Source: CAYJBH01 sp964368625 (GTDB lineage Bacteria > Bacillota > Clostridia > Oscillospirales > Ruminococcaceae). From it: 64,000 nt of DNA. The position numbers and the translations under genes are program-made. Location of the stretch: the NCBI GenBank assembly GCA_964368625.1, contig CAYJBH010000009.1, positions 1-64,000 of the forward strand, in the 5' to 3' direction. Below are positions 45,255 through 53,340 of the stretch, one piece after another; within the stretch, counting starts at the first letter, position 1; every line of letters starts with the position of its first letter. The notes under the pieces are model-generated. The model was given only the letters and a program-made list of their open reading frames with translations. It did not search any database and had not been told where the DNA came from.

Positions 45255-45713
45255 ATGAGTGACATAGATAAACTAAGTAACCGATTAGAAGATCTGCAAA
45301 AAAATCTACACAGGTTAAAAAAAGCAACAATGAATAGTGAAGATTTTTTACATTCCGGCGAGATGGCAATGATACGGTTTGTAGCGCACTATAATCAAAG
45401 GCTAAAAAAGGACCCCACCCTAGTTATAATAAGCAATACGGTAGGTATATCACAAGCGACAGTTACAACGGTAGCAGACAGGCTGATTAAAAAGGGTTTG
45501 ATATCGAAAATATCCTCACCGGACGACAAACGAGCAAAGCTTATCTCACTAACAGCGAAGGGACAGGAATGTTATAATTCTAATAGGCAAAGACAGCTAG
45601 AACTGTTGACCGAGTTGACCGATACTCTAGGAGAAAAAGACAGTCAAGAGCTGATTCGACTTATTGATAAAATCAACAACCATTTTAATAAAAAGGGGCT
45701 AAGAATTGAGTAA
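45255..45713 (+). CDS. MarR-family transcriptional regulator
   Basis: 152 aa. Winged HTH at about 45-115 with VGISQATVTTVADRLIKKGL and the wing SSPDDKRAKLISLT; helices at both ends for dimerisation. AGGGGGAA ribosome-binding site. It overlaps the MATE gene by 8 bp, a common repressor-efflux pump arrangement; a toxic compound or drug would release it from the palindromes upstream. Confidence 0.9.
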   Translation: MSDIDKLSNRLEDLQKNLHRLKKATMNSEDFLHSGEMAMIRFVAHYNQRLKKDPTLVIISNTVGISQATVTTVADRLIKKGLISKISSPDDKRAKLISLTAKGQECYNSNRQRQLELLTELTDTLGEKDSQELIRLIDKINNHFNKKGLRIE

Positions 45714-47055
45714 AAATCTTGAAAAATTACATTCACTTCCTGCATGGAAGTCGGTGATATCTAACTCTATACCGGCAATGATAGCGATGATAATGATGTT
45801 GATTTACAATATTGCAGACCTCTTTTTTGTAGGTCAGACAGGTGATACTCTGCAGGTAGCGGCGGTTTCACTAGCAACACCGGTGTTTTTATTCTTCATG
45901 TCGTTTGGCAATGTGTTTGGAATAGGAGGCACTACCGTTTGTTCCAAGGCATTCGGTAGAGGCGACAGCGAAAGTGTTAAAAAAACATCGTCTTTTTGTA
46001 TTTGGTCGAGCATTGTTATCGGTGTAGCGGTTTCGGTTTTTGTGTTTTTCAATATAGATAGTCTTGCAAATCTTTTGGGAGCAAGTAACGAAATAGCGGA
46101 TATGGTGAAAAATTATATTCAAATAATTACAGTAAGTGGACCGTTTATAATGCTGTCGGCTTGCTTGTCTAATCTACTAAGGGCAGAGGGGCGTTCAAAA
46201 GAGGCAATGTTTGGTATGATGCTTGGTAACATAATTAATATTATCTTAGATCCCATCTTTATCTTAGGGCTAGAATTAGGTGTTACCGGTGCGGCTATAG
46301 CAACACTAATCGGAAACACAGTGGGAGGCTTGTATTTTATCTTTTTGATTTTTAAGGGTGATTCGTCGTTAAGCAGTAAACTAAAAGATTTTTCTGTTGA
46401 AAAAAGTATGGTTTTTGCCGTATTAGCGATAGGGATTCCTGCATCGTTTGCCACATTTTTAATGAGCATATCCCAGATTATACTTAATGCACAGATGTCA
46501 GCATATGGCGACTTGGCTGTTGCAGGAATCGGAGTGGCAACAAAGGTATCTATGATGACCAGTATGATTTTTATAGGTCTGGGTCAAGGTGTTCAACCGC
46601 TGCTAGGTTTCTGTATAGGCGCAGGTAATCAGCTGCGCCATAAATCAATAATTAGATTTTCGCTTGGATTTGCCTTTTGTTTGAGCACCTTGTTAACAAT
46701 TATATGTTATCTGAACATAAATACCATTGTAGGAAGTTTTTTATCAGATCCTTTGGCGTTCGATTATGCTCTCAATTTTTCTTTGATTCGTATGCCGACA
46801 GCAATACTTTTTGGAATGTTTTTTGTGCTCATAAATGCCTTGCAAGCTGCAGGTGCTACAAAGTCTTCGTTGGTTGTAAACATTAGCAGGCAGGGTTTGA
46901 TCTTTATTCCGGCAGTTTTTATATTGGGAGGACTTTTTGGAGAATTTGGCCTTGTGTTGGCACAGCCGGTTGCCGATATTATGTCATTTATATTAGTATC
47001 TATACTCTATATTATCATATCAAAAAATCTTTTTCCGGCCAAGATAAGCACATAA
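45706..47055 (+). CDS. MATE-family efflux transporter
   Basis: 449 aa, 12 TM helices in two MatE repeats (SIPAMIAMIMMLIYNIADLF near 20 and GIPASFATFLMSISQIILN near 245). The start is TTG at 45706 with AAGGGG 7 nt upstream, overlapping the MarR gene. Na+/H+-driven export of cationic drugs or metabolites is the family role. Confidence 0.9.
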   Translation: MSKNLEKLHSLPAWKSVISNSIPAMIAMIMMLIYNIADLFFVGQTGDTLQVAAVSLATPVFLFFMSFGNVFGIGGTTVCSKAFGRGDSESVKKTSSFCIWSSIVIGVAVSVFVFFNIDSLANLLGASNEIADMVKNYIQIITVSGPFIMLSACLSNLLRAEGRSKEAMFGMMLGNIINIILDPIFILGLELGVTGAAIATLIGNTVGGLYFIFLIFKGDSSLSSKLKDFSVEKSMVFAVLAIGIPASFATFLMSISQIILNAQMSAYGDLAVAGIGVATKVSMMTSMIFIGLGQGVQPLLGFCIGAGNQLRHKSIIRFSLGFAFCLSTLLTIICYLNINTIVGSFLSDPLAFDYALNFSLIRMPTAILFGMFFVLINALQAAGATKSSLVVNISRQGLIFIPAVFILGGLFGEFGLVLAQPVADIMSFILVSILYIIISKNLFPAKIST

Positions 47056-47070
47056 CGAAAGGAATTAACT

Positions 47071-47286
47071 ATGAAAACCAACAGTAAACACTAATTAGTA
47101 AAACTTATATCAATCTGTGGACAGATTGCCGAGCATAAAAGCGAAAAAATGCAACAACATAGTAGGGATGAGGGAGAAATAGTATCGATATTAAGCACAG
47201 AAGAGCAAGAGAAACTTACCGAGCTGCTCACCAAGCTACAACAAAAATGGGTTTTTGACAAGAAAAAAATGATGCAGGAAAAATAA
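47071..47286 (+). pseudogene. Remnant of a MarR-like regulator
   Basis: A good ribosome-binding site (AAAGGA) and ATG start a reading frame that stops after seven codons (TAA at 47092-47094). The same frame then stays open for 63 codons, ending STEEQEKLTELLTKLQQKW plus a charged tail, which resembles the C-terminal dimerisation helix of MarR proteins. The HTH part is missing. I read it as a regulator with an internal deletion plus a nonsense change; a short peptide gene is less likely. Confidence 0.5.
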
Positions 47287-47298
47287 TAATCTTTATCA

Positions 47299-47341
47299 TA
47301 AAAAAACAACCGATTGACATTTGCCATATCGGTTGTTTTTT
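47299..47341. terminator. Bidirectional rho-independent terminator
   Basis: AAAACAACCGAT / ATCGGTTGTTTT stem with A and T runs, between the MATE operon and the converging iron-importer operon. Confidence 0.9.
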
Positions 47342-47352
47342 ATAATATTTTA

Positions 47353-48402
47353 CTATGCTATTGCATCTTCGATGCACTTAATCATTGCATCTAATGCGGT
47401 TATACCGCCGTCTACAAGATACCAGTTGTTTCCGGGTGTTAAGAAAACTATGTTTTCGTTTTGGTATGCGGTAGTCTGCTGAATAATCTGGTCGCCTAAA
47501 ATGAGATCCTCGGCTGTGGTGGAAACTTCGTCACCTACCGCCACGTCTTTATCAAGAACAAACAGATAGTCGGGGTTTTGCTGTAAAATAAGGTCGGTTG
47601 AAGCGATGTCACCATGGTTTACGTCCTGGTCGGCATCTAGGTTGTTAAAGCCCATCTCGTTGGTGATGATAGAGCAACGACCGCCGTTTCCAAGTGCATT
47701 GTACTCACCACCGGTTACAAGTCCGAGAAGTGCGGTTGCGACCTCGCCCTCTGTTGCAAATGCGTTGATAGCGGCAATTCTCTCTTCATATCCTGCAATA
47801 ATTGTGTCAACTTCATCGGTTAAACCAAACATGGCGGAATGTCTTGCGGCAAGATCCTTGTAGCTGTTCATATAGCCAGCCTCATAGTCAACAAACGCAC
47901 AAAATACCGGTGCGATAACCGAAAGGTCGTCGTAATGAGATGCGGTGCGGTCGCTGGAGAAGATAACGTCGGGTTGTAGCGACATAACTGCTTCAAGGTC
48001 ATAGTCCTTCATACCACCAAGCTGCACGATGTCGGGATCTTCGTAGTATTTAACCAGATGTTCCGACATAGTTGGGTCCCCGATGGTTCCAACTATGCGG
48101 TCGCCAAGTCCCATTGCGTCAAGGAAATCAAGTGTTTGATAGTTTAGCACAACAATACGCTGTGGATCAAGCATATATTCAACATCAATTAACTCGTCGG
48201 TGGCATTTACGGTTTGAATAACAACGGTTCCGGCTGTTGCAGGTTCCTCTTCGGTAGTCTCTTCGGTCGATTCTTCGGTCGATTCGGAAGCAGGTGCTGT
48301 TGAGTCTTCTGTTGGTGCGGCAGCTTCTTCTGTCGGTGCACTACAGGCAACCATAGATACTGCCAAAACACCGGCAAGTATTAAGGTAATTATCTTTTTC
48401 AT
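47353..48402 (-). CDS. Iron-siderophore ABC binding lipoprotein (FecB/FatB-like)
   Basis: 349 aa. Lipoprotein signal with lipobox MVAC (Cys20), long Thr/Glu/Ser-rich linker to about 55, then a Peripla_BP_2 domain with VVLNYQTLDFLDAMGL near 88 and LQPDVIFSSDRT near 150. Binds Fe-siderophore or heme-like ligands. Last gene of the importer operon, preceded by a large hairpin. Confidence 0.88.
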   Translation of the reverse strand: MKKIITLILAGVLAVSMVACSAPTEEAAAPTEDSTAPASESTEESTEETTEEEPATAGTVVIQTVNATDELIDVEYMLDPQRIVVLNYQTLDFLDAMGLGDRIVGTIGDPTMSEHLVKYYEDPDIVQLGGMKDYDLEAVMSLQPDVIFSSDRTASHYDDLSVIAPVFCAFVDYEAGYMNSYKDLAARHSAMFGLTDEVDTIIAGYEERIAAINAFATEGEVATALLGLVTGGEYNALGNGGRCSIITNEMGFNNLDADQDVNHGDIASTDLILQQNPDYLFVLDKDVAVGDEVSTTAEDLILGDQIIQQTTAYQNENIVFLTPGNNWYLVDGGITALDAMIKCIEDAIA

Positions 48403-48430
48403 ATTTTCTCCTCATGTTTGTATATATATC

Positions 48431-48493
48431 TATCGCTGTTAGAATAGGCTAACTGATAGCTGCACCCCTGCAGTGGGTGGCCTAGCAGCGATA
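48431..48493 (-). other. Two-stem hairpin before the siderophore-binding gene
   Basis: TATCGCTGTTAG (48431-48442) pairs with CTAGCAGCGATA (48482-48493), 12 pairs with one G-U. The enclosed 39 nt contain a second stem CACC/GGTG (48463-48479 region). It lies between the ATPase stop and the binding-protein ribosome-binding site. A structured leader or mRNA-processing site is possible. Confidence 0.7.
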
Positions 48494-48498
48494 TATAA

Positions 48499-49251
48499 CT
48501 AATAGTAGATGGAAATCGGTTTTCCGTTTATCATCTGAATGTCAAAGTCCACGTTATAAAGGTCTTTAAGCACATCCTTTGTCATTATCTCGGTTACTTC
48601 GCCGAATTTATACAGCTCGCCATCCTTAAATGCGGCTATAAAGTCGGAGTATGCCGAGGCAAAATTTATCTCATGTAGCACAAGTATAACGGTTTTTCCA
48701 AGTTCCTCGCTAAGCTTTCGTACCAGCTTCATGAGGTTGGAAGAATGGTAGATGTCAAGGTTGTTGGTAGGTTCATCTAAAAACACGAACTCGGTATCCT
48801 GCGCTATTACCATTGCAATATATGCACGTTGTAGCTGACCACCTGAAAGCTCATCGATAAACCTATCGGAAAATTCATCCAGTTCCATGTAATCGATAGC
48901 CATATTTACTTTTTCGTCATCCTCCTTTGTAAGATTGCTTCCGCTATAAGGGAAGCGACCAAATGAGACCAGCTCCTTAACGGTTAACTTCATCTGTATG
49001 TTATTTGTTTGGGTGAGAATGGCTAGCTTTTTTGCAAGCTCCTTGCTTTTCCACTCCTGTAAATCTTTGTCCTCAATGTTAACCTTGCCACTATCCTGTG
49101 CAATAAGCCTGGTAATGATATTTAAAACGGTAGATTTGCCTGCACCGTTGGGGCCTATAAGCGAAATCACCTTGCCGCGTGGCAGCTGAAAGGTAACGTC
49201 CTTAACAACGTGTTTTTCGCCGTAATTTTTATTAATTGCTTTTATCTTCAT
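48499..49251 (-). CDS. Iron-siderophore ABC ATPase (FepC/YclP-like)
   Basis: 250 aa. Walker A GPNGAGKST near 32, signature LSGGQLQRA near 135, Walker B FVFLDEPTNNLD, H-loop VLHEINFA. Starts 5 bp after the second permease gene. Confidence 0.92.
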   Translation of the reverse strand: MKIKAINKNYGEKHVVKDVTFQLPRGKVISLIGPNGAGKSTVLNIITRLIAQDSGKVNIEDKDLQEWKSKELAKKLAILTQTNNIQMKLTVKELVSFGRFPYSGSNLTKEDDEKVNMAIDYMELDEFSDRFIDELSGGQLQRAYIAMVIAQDTEFVFLDEPTNNLDIYHSSNLMKLVRKLSEELGKTVILVLHEINFASAYSDFIAAFKDGELYKFGEVTEIMTKDVLKDLYNVDFDIQMINGKPISIYY

Positions 49252-49256
49252 TAAGA

Positions 49257-50222
49257 TTAAACCCCTTTACTTCTAAGAATAAGGTACAGGAAATATGCAC
49301 CACCAAACAAGTTGATAAACACCGAAATAACAACGCTAAAACCAAACACGTGTTCTATTAATATTTGTCCAAACATTAGTACGATAACGCCGGATAAAAA
49401 TGCACCTAACATAAGCTGTTTGTGCTTATAGGTTTTAAGTAGTTCCCTTGATATGTTTGCAATGATAAGACCAAGGAAGGATATGGGTCCAACAAGGGCG
49501 GTAGCTATGGTTATAAAAAAGGTTACACCGATAAGTAATCTCGATATAGTTTTATCGTAATCCACACCAAGATTTATCGCCTGGTTTTTGCCAAGGGTGA
49601 TTACATCGAGGAGTGCAATTTCCTTGCGAAGCACAAATATGGTGAGTGCTATTAAGAAAAGGCACAGGTAGATGATTTCGGAGTTAACATGGTCAAATCC
49701 TGCAACCAGGCTGGATAAAAGCACGTCGTATTCGTTTGGATCCATCATTCTTGTTAACGTGTTGGAGATGCTGGTAAAAAGTGTTGCAAGAACTGTTCCG
49801 GCAAGAAGTACATACAAAACGTTATATCGTGTCTTTTTAAAAAGTGTGCTGTAGACAAAGGTTGCGACAACGCCCATTATAATTACATCAACCACAAAGG
49901 CAATATTTTTGTTAGCAAGCATAAAGCTGTTTGCGCCAAACACAAAGGATACGCCGGTGTGAACCAAGATGTAAAGCGAATTCATACCAAGCAAGCAAGG
50001 GGTTACAATTCGGTTGTTAATTATGGATTGGAAAACAATACTCGCAGTGCCAATACAAAATGATGCAATGATCATTGCCATTAGCTTTGGCAATCTCAGC
50101 TCCATAACAAATGCAAAGAAGTTCATGTCTACCTCTATGAACTGGTAGCCAAGTGATAATATTACCGAGAGGATAAACATCAAAAAGAGCTTAGTTCCAC
50201 TTTTAATTTTATTTTTTTGCAT
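49257..50222 (-). CDS. FecCD-type iron-siderophore permease (YclO-like)
   Basis: 321 aa, about 9-10 TM helices. FecCD blocks LRLPKLMAMIIASFCIGTASI near 42 (read in parts), LGVDYDKTISRLLIG near 222 and VGPISFLGLIIANISREL near 245. It overlaps the first permease gene by 14 bp. Confidence 0.9.
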   Translation of the reverse strand: MQKNKIKSGTKLFLMFILSVILSLGYQFIEVDMNFFAFVMELRLPKLMAMIIASFCIGTASIVFQSIINNRIVTPCLLGMNSLYILVHTGVSFVFGANSFMLANKNIAFVVDVIIMGVVATFVYSTLFKKTRYNVLYVLLAGTVLATLFTSISNTLTRMMDPNEYDVLLSSLVAGFDHVNSEIIYLCLFLIALTIFVLRKEIALLDVITLGKNQAINLGVDYDKTISRLLIGVTFFITIATALVGPISFLGLIIANISRELLKTYKHKQLMLGAFLSGVIVLMFGQILIEHVFGFSVVISVFINLFGGAYFLYLILRSKGV

Positions 50223-51210
50223 CCGCTATCTCCTTTTTTGCTTTGGGTTTTCCAGGATTTAGTCGTTTAAACAACATGATAATAAACAGCGCACTACCTA
50301 TAACACCGGATATAAGGTCAACCGGCAGTTCATACGGATGAATAACAATTCTTGCAATAATGTCGCATATAAGCACGAAAAGCGCACCGAACAACGCCAC
50401 ATCCAAAATGGTACCTCTTATCTTATCTCCACGAAACATGGAGACAAGGTTTGGTATTATAAGTCCGATATAGGATATAGTACCTACCGTCACAATTATG
50501 GCAGCAGTTAACACAGCAGCGATGGTAAGGCCGCCGAATAGCACAAAATTGTAGTTCACACCAAGGTTTTTTGAAAAGGTCTCCCCAAGACCTACAATAT
50601 TAAAGTAGTTCGCGAATATAAATGCAATTATAACGAGCGGCACAACAATAAACACAATTTCATATCGTCCTGCCGTAACCATGGCAAAACTGCCGGTGAA
50701 GGTGTTGGACATCGCCTGCATAAGGCCATATTCATATGCAAAATAACTGTTTACGCCACCGATAACAGTTCCAAACATAATACCGATAAGCGGCACCATA
50801 ATAATATCTTTGAACTTAATTCGCTGTATAAACCAAACAAACAGCCATGTGCCGAGTATTGCGGTAACAAAGGTGATAAGCGTCATTCCCATTAGGCCTG
50901 CAGTAGGAAAAATGAGATAAGTCATAAGCACGCCAAATTGAGCAGACGAAATGGTTGCTCCTGTTGTAGGGGAGACAAATTTGTTGCGACAGAGATTTTG
51001 CATTATAAGACCGGCAACACTCATGCCAACACCGGTGCAAAGTATGGCGAGCACACGGGGTATTCGACCAACGGTGAGGACAAGAAGTTGGTTAAAGTCG
51101 CCTGCCATCAATCCGGTTAAATCTATGTCATATGCCCCAATAAATACTGAAACAAAAGAAAAAATAACTATAAGTACAAAAAGAAGTATAGTGTATTTAT
51201 ACTTAGCGAT
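50209..51210 (-). CDS. FecCD-type iron-siderophore permease (YclN-like), probable non-AUG start
   Basis: 333 aa from the proposed start. FecCD blocks VGRIPRVLAILCTGVGMSVAG near 48, LGVNYNFVLFGGLTIAAVL near 225 and VGTISYIGLIIPNLV near 250; about 9-10 TM helices. Start: the only ATG upstream (51276) lies in the -10 region of the promoter and cannot be on the transcript. The only good Shine-Dalgarno sequence (GGAGG, 51218-51222) sits 7 nt before an ATC codon at 51208-51210, and no ATG, GTG or TTG follows until deep in the domain. An AUC initiator, or an assembly/mutation error at one base, is inferred. First gene of the operon. Confidence 0.8.
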   Translation of the reverse strand: MAKYKYTILLFVLIVIFSFVSVFIGAYDIDLTGLMAGDFNQLLVLTVGRIPRVLAILCTGVGMSVAGLIMQNLCRNKFVSPTTGATISSAQFGVLMTYLIFPTAGLMGMTLITFVTAILGTWLFVWFIQRIKFKDIIMVPLIGIMFGTVIGGVNSYFAYEYGLMQAMSNTFTGSFAMVTAGRYEIVFIVVPLVIIAFIFANYFNIVGLGETFSKNLGVNYNFVLFGGLTIAAVLTAAIIVTVGTISYIGLIIPNLVSMFRGDKIRGTILDVALFGALFVLICDIIARIVIHPYELPVDLISGVIGSALFIIMLFKRLNPGKPKAKKEIADAKK

Positions 51211-51240
51211 GGGAATACCTCCAGAGGGTTTAGCGTGTAA

Positions 51241-51256
51241 GTTAGTAATTGCTAAC
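51241..51256. promoter_or_regulatory. Putative operator of the iron-importer operon
   Basis: GTTAG-TAATTG-CTAAC, inverted repeat just downstream of the -10 box at the expected transcription start. The same arms with the same 6-bp spacing recur at 51366-51383, so it is likely a repressor site. The arms recall DtxR/IdeR boxes, but the spacing differs, so the regulator is not identified. Confidence 0.65.
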
Positions 51257-51266
51257 CAGCGTATAA

Positions 51267-51295
51267 ATACTAACATTAAACAGCTGTAAAGTCAA
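51267..51295 (-). promoter_or_regulatory. Sigma-A promoter of the iron-importer operon
   Basis: Minus strand: -35 TTGACT (51290-51295), 17-bp spacer, -10 TAGTAT (51267-51272). It overlaps the putative ATG at 51276 of the permease frame. Confidence 0.78.
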
Positions 51296-51365
51296 TGAAT
51301 TTTGCCCTGAAAATAGAAAAACTGTTATAAGTTACATAATTATACAAACAATAGTAGTTCGTACT

Positions 51366-51383
51366 GGTTAGAAAATACTAACC
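51366..51383. promoter_or_regulatory. Second putative operator copy
   Basis: GGTTAG-AAAATA-CTAACC, perfect inverted repeat with the same arms and spacing as 51241-51256. It lies upstream of the iron-importer promoter and just before a TTGTCA (51389-51394) that may be the -35 of the mosaic pseudogene. Confidence 0.65.
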
Positions 51384-51470
51384 TTTGCTTGTCAACACTG
51401 CTATTGTCTATTGATAAGAATCTTGATGTGAAACTAGAAAACTAAAATTAAAATAAGGAGCAAATGGATT

Positions 51471-52811
51471 ATGGACTATACAATTGTTAATCATCAACAC
51501 ATATTCGATTCTGCAAAATTTTTTCCTCAATGTCATGCTTCAACCATTGAGGTGTTACCGGATAATTCTGTCGTTGTCGCATGGTTTGGTGGAACACATG
51601 AAAAGGCGGATGATGTTTGCAATGGCTATCACGTAGGGTTAACTCTTACTGGAGCAAGCCAAAGTTAGTTGTAGCTGCAAATGGTGCACCTTGCTGGAAC
51701 CCCGTGTTGTTTTATACCTATAACCGTTTACAGCTTTACTATAAAAGAAGTAAAGAAATCGAGACCTGGCAAACATTTATAATAGAGAGCCTTGACGGCG
51801 AGATAATAGCCGAGATGAGCTTGGAGCAGAAGGTTAACCAGCTCTCGGCTGATGTTGAGCCGTGGGAGCTTGAGTTTGAAAACCCAAGATATAACTTTAC
51901 CCCATTTTATGCAGGCGAGGATACTCAGCTTAATATCCCGGCAATTAAGTTTACCGATGGACCGACAGGCGTTGTAATGGGTTACGACTCCACCGCCTTT
52001 CCGGTATCCATCGCAAGGGGTGCAACCTTTGATACCGAGCTGGAAAAAAGGGTTGGAGACATTATCGGCAAGGAGGCATGCATAGGCGATGCCAACCTGT
52101 TTGCCGGAGTTTGCATAAATCTGCTTCGTCACCCTGCATGGGGACGCGCTCAGGAAACCTATGGTGAGGATAGCTACCTTCTCGGCGAGATGGGCGCCGC
52201 ACTTGTAGACGGCGTTAATGAACATGTAATCCCCTGTGTTAAGCATTTTGCCTGTAACAGCATGGAAAACGCAAGGTTTAAGGTTAACGTTAAGATAGAC
52301 GAGCGTAGCCTATACGAGCTGTATCTCCCCCATTTTAAAAAGACTATAGAGGCCGGGGCAGGCTGTGTTATGAGTGCCTACAACCGTGTTAACGGCGAGT
52401 GGTGCGGACACAATAAGGAGCTACTGCGTGATATTTTAAACGATAAATGGGGCTTCGACGGCTTTGTTATGTCTGATTTTCTTTTCGGGATGCGCAACAC
52501 GGTGGATGCTATAGAGGGCGGGCAGTGCCTAGAGATGCATATGCCACAGTATTATGGCGAAAAACTCGTAAGAGAGGTTAAAAACGGCACCGTGGACGAA
52601 AAGCTTGTTGATGAAGCCGTGCTTCGTATTTTAAGATATAAAATTAAGTATGCAATTAAAAAATCCGGCAATTTCACCGCTTACAGGTGTAGACAGTCTC
52701 CAAACAGGCGCTAGCGCAAACACACCTCTGTTTATTGCTTTAATGCTTGTTTCGACTTTGGGAGCATTGTTTGTGTTTAGGAAAAAATTACTGCCCATAA
52801 GAAAAAGATAA
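51471..52811 (+). pseudogene. Mosaic pseudogene: sialidase-like, GH3 and cell-wall-anchor fragments
   Basis: Three pieces. (1) 51471-51796: N-terminal part of a BNR/sialidase-like protein (HASTIEVLPDNSVVVAWFGG, then after a frameshift near 51620 WSKPKLVVAANGAPCWNPVL), cut inside an Asp-box-like ESLDG. (2) About 51800-52655: the N-terminal TIM-barrel domain of a family 3 glycoside hydrolase joined in frame (EMSLEQKVNQLSAD, KFTDGPTGV, ETYGEDSYLLGEMG, VKHFACNSMENARF, GFDGFVMSDF with the nucleophile Asp); the C-terminal domain is missing. (3) 52659-52811, other frame: LQTGASANTP, a hydrophobic helix and FRKKLLPIRKR, a sortase-type C-terminal anchor. A ribosome-binding site precedes the ATG. Recombination between several extracellular glycosidase genes is the simplest origin. 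Confidence 0.8.
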
Positions 52812-52862
52812 CTACCACTACGTACGTTGATGGATTTTGTGATTAACAATCGATTAAGCTGT

Positions 52863-53050
52863 CATAACCAAAGCTAACTAACAGCGTGAGCGCTGACAAG
52901 CAAAATAACGCCGAACCCAACCTCACGAAATTGGGTCCAGCGTTACGCTGGTACGGATATTCATAACCAAAGTTAACCAACAGCGTGAGCGGTAACAAAC
53001 AAATAACGCCGAACCCAACCTCACGAAATTGGGTCCAGCGTCACGCTGGT
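52863..53050. repeat. Two 99-bp direct repeats with internal hairpins
   Basis: Copies at 52863-52961 and 52962-53050, about 90% alike and directly abutting. Each contains ACCCAA-10 nt-TTGGGT and CCAGCGTNACGCTGG palindromes and a CAGCGTGAGCG segment. Found between the mosaic pseudogene and the tRNA gene. Class unknown. Confidence 0.88.
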
Positions 53051-53189
53051 TGGGATGACACGACTTCGCAAAGCTAAAACTTTTGCCGGTACGCAAAAAT
53101 TTTACTGTCGCTTATCGATCCCATGTCGCGGATTGCACCCACCTTGTGGGAACAACCCGCTTCACGCCGGTCATTTCCAATAAAATAAT
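53051..53189. other. Non-coding stretch with a tRNA 3'-end-like 14-mer
   Basis: GGGATGACACGACT at 53052-53065 is identical to 53234-53247 inside the tRNA-Pro gene (T-arm/acceptor 3' part, as read on the plus strand). No gene is seen in the rest. Confidence 0.5.
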
Positions 53190-53220
53190 AAATCCGACAG
53201 TCCACCGGACTATCGGATTT
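53190..53220. terminator. Terminator of the rplU-rpmA-tRNA-Pro transcript
   Basis: AAATCCGACAGTCC / GGACTATCGGATTT stem with a short loop and T-rich flanks, just beyond the CCA end of the tRNA on the minus strand. Confidence 0.85.
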
Positions 53221-53228
53221 GTGTTTTT

Positions 53229-53305
53229 TGGTCGGGATGACACGACTCGAACGTGCGGCATCTTGGTCCCAAACCAAGCACTCTACCAAACTGAGCTACA
53301 TCCCG
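53229..53305 (-). tRNA. tRNA-Pro (anticodon TGG)
   Basis: 77 nt including an encoded CCA. Acceptor stem CGGGATG/CATCCCG, D-arm GCTCAGTTTGGTAGAGTGC, anticodon stem CTTGG/CCAAG around loop TTTGGGA (anticodon TGG), T-loop GTTCGAGTC. It lies 35 bp after rpmA on the same strand. Confidence 0.96.
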
Positions 53306-53311
53306 TTAATT

Positions 53312-53335
53312 GGGGCGGTCTTAAAAGACAACCCC
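53312..53335 (+). terminator. Hairpin with T run on the plus strand
   Basis: GGGG-CG-GTCTT / AAGAC-AA-CCCC followed by TTTTT on the plus strand. It would stop transcripts from the mosaic/repeat side before they run antisense into rpmA. On the minus strand it has no T run, so rpmA and the tRNA can be co-transcribed. Confidence 0.5.
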
Positions 53336-53340
53336 TTTTT

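Noticed and set aside
47091..47327. 78-codon minus-strand open frame
   Set aside because: Antisense to the MarR remnant and across the terminator; no family resemblance.
50938..51289. Plus-strand open frames opposite the iron permease
   Set aside because: Shadows of the FecCD gene and its promoter; no ribosome-binding site or recognisable product.
51617..52714. Intact 365-aa GH3 enzyme
   Set aside because: Its first 60 residues are sialidase-like sequence, the GH3 C-terminal domain is missing, and the end runs into a foreign anchor in another frame.
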